Shown: positions 58,620 through 64,000 of the stretch, in pieces
How positions within the stretch are numbered: the first letter of the stretch is position 1
Layout: every line of letters begins with the position of its first letter
Source: Caballeronia humi
GTDB lineage: Bacteria > Pseudomonadota > Gammaproteobacteria > Burkholderiales > Burkholderiaceae
DNA: 64,000 nucleotides
Assembly: GCF_001544475.1 (NCBI RefSeq)
Contig: NZ_FCNW02000006.1
Coordinates: forward strand, 171,918 to 235,917
Direction: 5' to 3'
Program-made: the position numbers and the translations under genes
Notes under the pieces: model-generated
What the model saw: only the letters and a program-made list of their open reading frames with translations
Told to the model about the DNA's origin: nothing
Databases searched by the model: none

Positions 58620-60287
58620 TCAAACCGTCGCCCCTCTCTTCCTCGTCACGATCGCCGTCTCCGACAAATCGATCTCCCGCATCAGCTTGTTCAGCGTTTC
58701 GTCGTTGATCGTCTGATCGGCGCGCAGTTTCAGCAACGTGGCGCGCTCGGCCCTGAGCGCCGCCATCCTCAGCTTCGCCTCCACCGCCTCGCTATGACGC
58801 GCCGCCTTGCTCGGCGCTTCGTCGTCTCCGAGCGTTTCCAGCCGCCGACGATACGTGCTCATCACGCGCGCGGTCGTGTCCGCGCAGCGCGCCGACGACG
58901 CTTCGTCCATGTCGTCGATCAGCCGGTCGTGCGCATCGTCGATCGCGCGGATCGCCGCCTGCGCCGCCTGCCGCCGCGCGATGCGTTCCTCGGCCGCGTT
59001 CGGATTGCGGCTCGTGCGCTCGCCGCGCAGCAGCACCGGCAAGCCGACGACCGCCACCAGCAGCGACGCCAGAATCACGCCCGACGCGATGAAAATCGCC
59101 ACGTCGCGGCCGGGCAGCGGCGTGCCGTCAGTCAGCGTGACGGGCAGCGCGAGCACGCCCGCGAGCGTGACGGCGCCGCGCACGCCGCCGATCGTCGTCA
59201 TCGCGAGGGTGCGCGCGCCGGGCGCGGCGCTCTCGATGCCCTGTTTCGCGGCGCTGCGGCTCGCGAACCAGCGCAGCAGGTAGACCCACACGAAGCGCAG
59301 CGCGTAAAGCGCGACCATCACGGCCGCGACATAGCCGATCAAAAGCCACACCTGCTCGCTGCCGTCGCGATGCGCCTCGATCAGCGCGCGCCCGAGGATG
59401 TGCGGAAACTGCAGTCCGAGCAGGATGAACACCATGCCGTTGAACACGAATTCGATCATCGACCAGGTGCTCGTCATGCGCACGCGCACGACGGTGGGAA
59501 TTCCTTCGCGCAGGCTCTGGATATTCATCATCATCCCCGCCGATACCGCCGCCAGAATGCCCGAGCAGCCGACGTGCTCGGCGATGAGATAAGCGGCGAA
59601 CGGGATCAGCAGCGTGAGCGTGACGCCAGCGGCGGGGTCGTCGTCTTCGGAGAATTTCAGAAGGCGCGACGGAATCTCCGTGACAACCCAACTGATCGCC
59701 GCGCCGATCACGAGCCCGCCCGCCGCGATCACGACGAAGCTCACCGCCGCGTCCTGGAACGAGAACACGCCGGTCAACGCGGCGGCGATCGCGAATTTCA
59801 GCGCGACGAGACCGGACGCGTCGTTCATCAGCGCCTCGCCTTCGAGGATGTGCATCAGGTGCGCCGGAATCCGGTTGCGCCCGGCGATACCGGTGAGCGC
59901 GACGGCATCGGTCGGGGAGAGCACGGCGGCGAGCGCGAACGCGACGGGGAGCGGCATCGCCGGAATCATCGCGTGCAGGAAGTAGCCGAGCGCGCCGACC
60001 GTGATGAACACGAGCCCGAGCGCGAGCATCAGGATCGCGCGGCGCTGCATGTAGAGCTCGCGTTTCGGGATGCGCCAGCCATCCGCGAAAAGCAGCGGCG
60101 GGATGAACAGCATCAGGAAGATTTCGGGATCGAACGTGACATGCAGCCCGAAACCCGGCCACGCGAGCATGGCGCCAAGCGCGATCTGGATCAGCGGCAG
60201 CGGCAACTTGAACGGCAACAGGCTCAGGCCGACCCCCGAGAGCGAGACGACGAGCAACAGGATCAGAACGGTAAAGACGATTTCCAT
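58620..60287 (-). CDS. Na+/H+ antiporter, CPA1 family
   Basis: 555 aa. Twelve or more membrane segments from residue 1 to about 415 (VFTVLILLLVVSLSGVGLSL first). CPA1 signatures: FADGWRIPKRELY, ALAAVLSPTDAVALTGIAGR (the ND/TD cation-binding helix), EGEALMNDASGLVALKFAIA with the essential Asn-Asp, and GGVRGAVTLAGVLALP. A C-terminal cytoplasmic domain of about 130 residues is helical and charged. It exports sodium to control pH. It is convergent with the NCS2 gene. Confidence 0.92.
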   Translation of the reverse strand: MEIVFTVLILLLVVSLSGVGLSLLPFKLPLPLIQIALGAMLAWPGFGLHVTFDPEIFLMLFIPPLLFADGWRIPKRELYMQRRAILMLALGLVFITVGALGYFLHAMIPAMPLPVAFALAAVLSPTDAVALTGIAGRNRIPAHLMHILEGEALMNDASGLVALKFAIAAALTGVFSFQDAAVSFVVIAAGGLVIGAAISWVVTEIPSRLLKFSEDDDPAAGVTLTLLIPFAAYLIAEHVGCSGILAAVSAGMMMNIQSLREGIPTVVRVRMTSTWSMIEFVFNGMVFILLGLQFPHILGRALIEAHRDGSEQVWLLIGYVAAVMVALYALRFVWVYLLRWFASRSAAKQGIESAAPGARTLAMTTIGGVRGAVTLAGVLALPVTLTDGTPLPGRDVAIFIASGVILASLLVAVVGLPVLLRGERTSRNPNAAEERIARRQAAQAAIRAIDDAHDRLIDDMDEASSARCADTTARVMSTYRRRLETLGDDEAPSKAARHSEAVEAKLRMAALRAERATLLKLRADQTINDETLNKLMREIDLSETAIVTRKRGATV

Positions 60288-60584
60288 TTTTTTGAGAGAG
60301 CGCGGCGAGCGCTTGGAAGTCGGGCGACGAGACGCCTAGGATGATTGAAGAGCGAGCGGAAGTTTAGCCCCTCGATGCAAAAGGGCGCCCGGGAACCGCT
60401 TTCGTCTGACCGATTGCACTGCATTGGTGCGCACCGCACGCGTGCCTGCGCGCGTATGACGCTTCGCGGTGCATCGCCCGTGCAAAACCCCGACAAACCG
60501 GCGTTCGTAGCTGAGCACGGAGCTTGCTTTATCGATCGCCACGGGACGCCATAGATTCCCGGCGAGATCAAAGAGGGCCGTTGC
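60288..60584. other. Intergenic region upstream of the EAL gene
   Basis: 297 bases between divergent genes. Open frames are present on both strands but none has a ribosome site or protein-like composition. I looked for a c-di-GMP riboswitch because of the downstream EAL gene and did not find its conserved core. Confidence 0.4.
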
Positions 60585-60722
60585 ATGAAAAGCGAATCGG
60601 TGGGAACGGGCGCGCGTCGGGGCGCAGGCCCGGGAGTGGGTAGAAGCCTCGTCGCCAAGGTCCGGGCTGGCCTGTTGGCGGTGCTTCGGACCCGGATGCA
60701 GGCGAGGATGCAGAGATGGTGA
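60585..60722 (+). CDS. Small basic ORF overlapping the EAL gene start
   Basis: 45 codons (starts MKSESVGTGARRGAGPG, ends ARMQRW) with AGAGG eight bases before the ATG. Its TGA lies inside the first two codons of the EAL gene, a seven-base overlap that would couple translation. It may be a leader peptide. Composition is Arg/Gly-rich, so chance cannot be excluded. Confidence 0.35.
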   Translation: MKSESVGTGARRGAGPGVGRSLVAKVRAGLLAVLRTRMQARMQRW

Positions 60723-62038
60723 TTGCGAATCCCGAAAAAGCGACGATCTCTCCGCGCAGCTTCGAACTCAGCGTGAGTTCGGGTTTTGACCGCTATTCGG
60801 TCGAACACGGCGACCTGACGCTCTCAAGCGTGTTCCAGCCGGTGTTCAGCCTCTCGCACATGCGCGCGGTCGGCTACGAAGGGCTGCTGCGCGCGCATGA
60901 CGGGCTCGACCGCCCCGTGTCTCCGCTCGATGTGTTCGGGCAGGCGGCGCGCGTCGGCGAGGCGCTGCAGATCGACCGGCTCTCGCAGGCGCTGCACCTC
61001 GAGAATTTCAAGATGCTCGGCGCGCAGACCGAGTGGCTCTTCCTGAACGTCCATCCGGGCGCGCTGACGGAGCCCTACCACGCCGCCGCGCTGCTCGCGA
61101 ACCTGAAGCGCCTGAAGATCGAACCACGTCGCGTCGTGCTCGAAGTGCTGGAGCAGCGCGCGGAAGACATCGAACGGCTCGCGGAAGCCGTGCAGCAATT
61201 CCGCGAGCACGGTTTCCTAATCGCGCTCGACGACTTCGGTGCCGGTCATTCGAATATCGAACGGATCTGGCAGCTCGATCCCGATATCGTGAAGCTCGAT
61301 CGCGTGATGCTCTCGCATGCGGGGCACAACGTCCACGCGCCGACGTCCGCGCGAACGACCAAGCAGCGGCGCAACATGGAAGCGGTGCTCTCGGGCATCG
61401 TGTCGCTCTTGCACGAGGCGGGCAAGCTGGTGCTGATCGAAGGCGTGGAGACAGAGCACGAGGCGCAGTTGGCGCTCGCGAGCGGTGCGGACTTCGTGCA
61501 GGGATTTTTCTTCGCGCGGCCGTACCCCGGCCTCGCCGACAGCGTGCAGGCCCAAACCATCATCAGCGAGCTGACGGAGCGTTACCGGATGCAGACGGAA
61601 GCGCGCGAGCGGCGTGTCGCGACGCGTCTTCAGCCTTACGTACGCGCGTTCGAGCGGGCGGCCGAACGTTTGGCGGCGGGCGAGCCGCTGGAAGAAGTCT
61701 GCTGGAATTTTCTCGCGCTCGATAACGCGGCGCGCTGCTTTCTGCTGGACCAGAACGGCCGGCAGGCGGGGCGCAACGTCGTGCTGCGCGCCGACCGGGC
61801 GGCGCACGAGGCGCGCTTCATGCCGCTCGTCGATGCGCAGGGCGCGAACTGGTTGCGCCGGCCGTATTTCCGCGAGGCGCTCGGCGACCCGGAGCGCGTG
61901 CACGTGACGAAGCCGTATCTGTCGATCAACGAGGCGCTGCCGTGTGTGACGCTCTCGGTGGAGACGCGCGTCGGCGGGAAGCGCTGCGTGCTGTGCGGCG
62001 ATATCGACTGGATCGACGGTGAGGATGACGACGCGTGA
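60716..62038 (+). CDS. EAL-domain c-di-GMP phosphodiesterase with C-terminal sensor domain
   Basis: 440 aa. EAL domain first (about residues 35-290): QPVFSL, EGLLR (the EAL motif variant with E55), LNVHP (Mg ligand Asn), LEVLEQ, and ALDDFGAGHSN containing the DD pair, then VKLDR and the catalytic-Glu region VLIEGVETEHEA. All metal-binding residues appear present, so it should be active. The C-terminal part (about 300-435) looks like a PDC/Cache-type sensor (FFLLDQNGRQAG; WLRRPYFREAL) but is cytoplasmic, with no membrane helix. A sensor after the EAL domain is the reverse of the usual order. Confidence 0.87.
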   Translation: MVIANPEKATISPRSFELSVSSGFDRYSVEHGDLTLSSVFQPVFSLSHMRAVGYEGLLRAHDGLDRPVSPLDVFGQAARVGEALQIDRLSQALHLENFKMLGAQTEWLFLNVHPGALTEPYHAAALLANLKRLKIEPRRVVLEVLEQRAEDIERLAEAVQQFREHGFLIALDDFGAGHSNIERIWQLDPDIVKLDRVMLSHAGHNVHAPTSARTTKQRRNMEAVLSGIVSLLHEAGKLVLIEGVETEHEAQLALASGADFVQGFFFARPYPGLADSVQAQTIISELTERYRMQTEARERRVATRLQPYVRAFERAAERLAAGEPLEEVCWNFLALDNAARCFLLDQNGRQAGRNVVLRADRAAHEARFMPLVDAQGANWLRRPYFREALGDPERVHVTKPYLSINEALPCVTLSVETRVGGKRCVLCGDIDWIDGEDDDA

Positions 62039-62103
62039 GCGTCGTCGTGACTGGCTCTAATCTCGCCGAGTTTTTAGACAGGTCGGGCAGACAGGTCGTC
62101 GGG

Positions 62104-62784
62104 TCATCGAGATATAGATGAGTTGGATGGGCGAATGGGTGCGTCGCAGGTGAAGCGCTCTTGGCCGGAGGGGGAGTGAAGTCCCGTAGGCATCTGAACG
62201 TCGAACTCGATGCGTTTGTCGTCGGGTAGTCGTTTATTCGTTCCATACTGAAAGCCAGGAACCAAGGGATACTTTTCGACATATGGGTCGGATTGACCCT
62301 TCACGACGTAGAGCGCGTCGTTCGTTACGACCATCGTATAGTTCTTCGACCTGTTGAATGGATCGAAGGTCTTCATGTACACCATTCCATGAAACGTCCG
62401 TCCGCTGTCGGTTGAATACGCCAAGGGCGTAGAACAGCTGCGATCCGAGCACGCGGTGTGGGGCGGCGCTGCCATCGGGAACACGAGATTTTGCCCGGTC
62501 GGGTCCGCATTAATCACTTTGCCTTGGAAATTTTCCAGAGCCTCCCGTCCTAATGCGGTGCGAATTCCTTGACGCGTGTCGACGTAGAACGAATCGCCAT
62601 GAAAGCAATCGCTGTAGTTCTCGAACGATATGTATCGATAGTCGTCGATGCGGTAAATCACTTGCGCCGGCACGTCATAGTGCGGAATCGGTCGCGGTCC
62701 CGAATAGCGCGAGCGCTCCGCATCGGAAACGCACGCGGTACACGGGGCGACGCTCAGAATCAAAGCAAATTTAGCGATGTTCAC
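62104..62784 (-). CDS. Tli3-like T6SS immunity lipoprotein, second copy
   Basis: 226 aa from GTG 62782-62784. N-terminal lipoprotein-like signal (LILSVAPCTAC, Cys about 19). It is clearly paralogous to the next gene: same start (NIAKFALILSV), VPAQVIYRIDDYRY, DSGRTFHGMVYMKTFDPF and the end RPSNSSISR. The region between differs more (residues 90-120 and 160-190), as expected of immunity proteins diverging to match different effectors. The effector lies two genes upstream. Family name rests on the effector context and on memory of Tli3 sequences. Confidence 0.62.
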   Translation of the reverse strand: MNIAKFALILSVAPCTACVSDAERSRYSGPRPIPHYDVPAQVIYRIDDYRYISFENYSDCFHGDSFYVDTRQGIRTALGREALENFQGKVINADPTGQNLVFPMAAPPHTACSDRSCSTPLAYSTDSGRTFHGMVYMKTFDPFNRSKNYTMVVTNDALYVVKGQSDPYVEKYPLVPGFQYGTNKRLPDDKRIEFDVQMPTGLHSPSGQERFTCDAPIRPSNSSISR

Positions 62785-62786
62785 TT

Positions 62787-62864
62787 TTAAAGTTCTTTCC
62801 GCAAGAATTTTGCGTCGGCTTCGCTTCTCGCCAGTTTCCAATTTATTGTTTGTCGATAAGATCA
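62787..62864 (-). pseudogene. Duplicated 3' tail of the effector gene
   Basis: Read on the minus strand this gives DLIDKQ then, after a frame break, LARSEADAKFLRKEL and stop. The intact effector ends DLVDKQTVDLARSE then SDAQLLRKEL. The duplicated unit therefore contained the effector's 3' end plus the immunity gene. Confidence 0.75.
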
Positions 62865-62882
62865 AACAGACAGGTTGTCGGG

Positions 62883-63575
62883 TCATCGAGATATAGGCGA
62901 GTTGGATGGGCGAATGGAGGCGTCGCAGGTGAAGCGCTCTTGGCCGGAAGGGGAGCTAAGTCCCGTAGGCAGCAATTTACTTTTTGATGCCCACGCTGAT
63001 TGGTCGTGCAATCCCTCGGGATATGGCTGCAACAAATTGATTCCACTGACCAAAGGATATCGGCGGATAAGAGCGTCATAATCCATCTGTTCAACCACAT
63101 ATAGCGCATCACTGGTTACTGCCATCGTGTGACGCTTTGATCTAGTGAACGGATCGAAGGTCTTCATGTAAATCATTCCATGAAACGTCCGTCCGCTGTC
63201 GGTCGAATAGATCAGCGAAATTGAGCAGCCACGGTCACTGCACGCGCGTTCCGGCGGTTGAGACGACGGAATCACGATGTTCTTTCCAGTGGGGTCGGCA
63301 TTAATCAACCGGCCTTGAAAATTCTCGATTCCATTGCGACCGAGTTTCTTGCGAATGCTTTCCTTTGTATCGTTGTAGTACGTGTCGCCGTGGTGGCAGT
63401 CGCTGTAGTTTTCCAGCGTGACGAACCGATGGTTGTCGATGCGGTAAATCACCTGTGCCGGCACGTCATAGTGCGGGACCGGCTGCGGTCCCGAATAGCG
63501 CGAGCGCTCCGCATCGGAAACGCATGCGGTACACGCGGCGACGCTCAGAATCAAAGCAAATTTAGCGACGTTCAT
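62883..63575 (-). CDS. Tli3-like T6SS immunity lipoprotein, first copy
   Basis: 230 aa from ATG 63573-63575, two bases after the effector stop. Lipobox-like SVAACTAC near residue 19, so probably periplasmic, where an injected lipase would act. Beta-rich mature part with cysteines (YSDCHHGDTYY; ACSDRGCSISL), DSGRTFHGMIYMKTFDPF and a variable region near residues 160-200. The direct overlap of position with the effector suggests it is the cognate immunity protein. Confidence 0.65.
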   Translation of the reverse strand: MNVAKFALILSVAACTACVSDAERSRYSGPQPVPHYDVPAQVIYRIDNHRFVTLENYSDCHHGDTYYNDTKESIRKKLGRNGIENFQGRLINADPTGKNIVIPSSQPPERACSDRGCSISLIYSTDSGRTFHGMIYMKTFDPFTRSKRHTMAVTSDALYVVEQMDYDALIRRYPLVSGINLLQPYPEGLHDQSAWASKSKLLPTGLSSPSGQERFTCDASIRPSNSPISR

Positions 63576-63577
63576 TG

Positions 63578-64000
63578 TTAGAGTTCTTTCCGCAAAAGTT
63601 GTGCGTCGGATTCGCTTCTCGCCAGGTCTACCGTCTGTTTATCGACAAGATCAGGCATCGCATAATCACCTAGCGTGCCGGTGTTGAAATACGAGTCGTA
63701 GCCGGAAGTCCAGTCCGCTTTCTTGCGCAGCCTGATCCAGAAGTCCCGGTCGTCGTGAGCCTCACAGAAGCCGATCGGAAGATCGAAGGCCACGACGCGT
63801 TTCATGAATTCCGCGTTACCCGGCACGCTGCTGTGATCGGTCGGCTCGGGCGCGTAGGTGAAGATGCGCTCCAGCATCTCGTCTTGCGTCTCACGCGTTC
63901 GCGACCGGCCGTTGGGCGCGTAGATGTCTTCGCGATCCTTGAAGTCTTCTGGTTGGTAGATTGACGCCATGTAACGGAAATTCGCGTCCACCGGCTCGCC
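63578..64000 (-). CDS. C-terminal part of a Tle3-like T6SS lipase effector, 5' end beyond window
   Basis: At least 140 codons are open to the window edge. A GTG at 63989-63991 exists but is inside the domain; upstream codons GEP continue the frame. Segments NFRYMASIYQPEDFKDREDI, RTRETQDEMLERI, TDHSSVPGNAEFMKRVVAFD and DFWIRLRKKADW resemble the C-terminal domain of Tle3/DUF3274 phospholipases, where the HSS/HSA-type motif supplies the catalytic His. The catalytic Ser part is outside the window. Followed directly by two immunity genes. Confidence 0.6.
   Translation of the reverse strand, partial: GEPVDANFRYMASIYQPEDFKDREDIYAPNGRSRTRETQDEMLERIFTYAPEPTDHSSVPGNAEFMKRVVAFDLPIGFCEAHDDRDFWIRLRKKADWTSGYDSYFNTGTLGDYAMPDLVDKQTVDLARSESDAQLLRKEL

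Noticed and set aside
60420..60540. Possible c-di-GMP riboswitch before the EAL gene
   Set aside because: The GCAAA and GACGCAAAGCC-type core elements are not present in the right order.
60263..60808. 181-codon minus-strand open frame upstream of the antiporter
   Set aside because: No ribosome site, Arg/Ser-rich composition and overlap with the antiporter gene's end and the EAL gene's start.

Overview
The window looks like a chromosomal segment of a high-GC betaproteobacterium of the Burkholderiaceae, most like Caballeronia/Paraburkholderia. Evidence for this is the gene order rlmI-xerC-DUF484-dapF-lpxL facing metK, the rsmI / yraN-diaA-dolP block, and heavy G/C third-position use. This assignment is inferred from gene content; no database was searched.

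Layout. 0-6 kb: housekeeping genes (rlmI, xerC, DUF484, dapF, an LpxL-type acyltransferase), then metK behind a structured leader whose last stem covers its ribosome binding site. 5.9-6.4 kb: decayed ~99-bp tandem repeats. 7-13.3 kb: a PhyH-type dioxygenase, MscS and DUF3185, an aldo/keto reductase, ferredoxin-NADP reductase, and a soluble histidine kinase with a LuxR-type regulator. 13.5-21 kb: a complete molybdenum hydroxylase operon in the order S-L-M-D-E-G-F, with the form II active-site motif AYRGAGR.

21.07-32.5 kb: a complete type I-C CRISPR-Cas system on the minus strand (cas3-cas5c-cas8c-cas7-cas4-cas1-cas2, leader, array). The array has 54 repeats plus one fossil repeat and decays at the leader-distal end. 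Two spacers (and probably a third) start at the same codon of what must be homologous phage genes: two encode the same ten residues using different codons. A strong terminator lies inside the leader, between cas2 and the first repeat.

32.5-50 kb: two convergent PepSY membrane proteins each preceded by a Fur-box-like site, SrkA kinase, MFS transporters, small membrane proteins, a DUF1295 protein with a cyclopropane-synthase-like methyltransferase, dienelactone hydrolase, a LivK-type binding protein, a G-rich/hexanucleotide repeat tract, HugZ-like protein, H-NS, a CDF transporter, Lrp regulator, exonuclease and metallo-beta-lactamase-fold hydrolase. 50-62 kb: RlpA, the rsmI/yraN/diaA/dolP/cytochrome c cluster, tRNA-Ala(CGC) followed by a broken membrane-gene pair, a chemotaxis receptor, an NCS2 permease, a CPA1 antiporter and an EAL phosphodiesterase. 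62-64 kb: the 3' end of a probable type VI secretion lipase effector (Tle3-like) followed by two tandem lipoprotein immunity genes, with a duplicated effector tail between them. The window begins inside rlmI and ends inside the effector gene.
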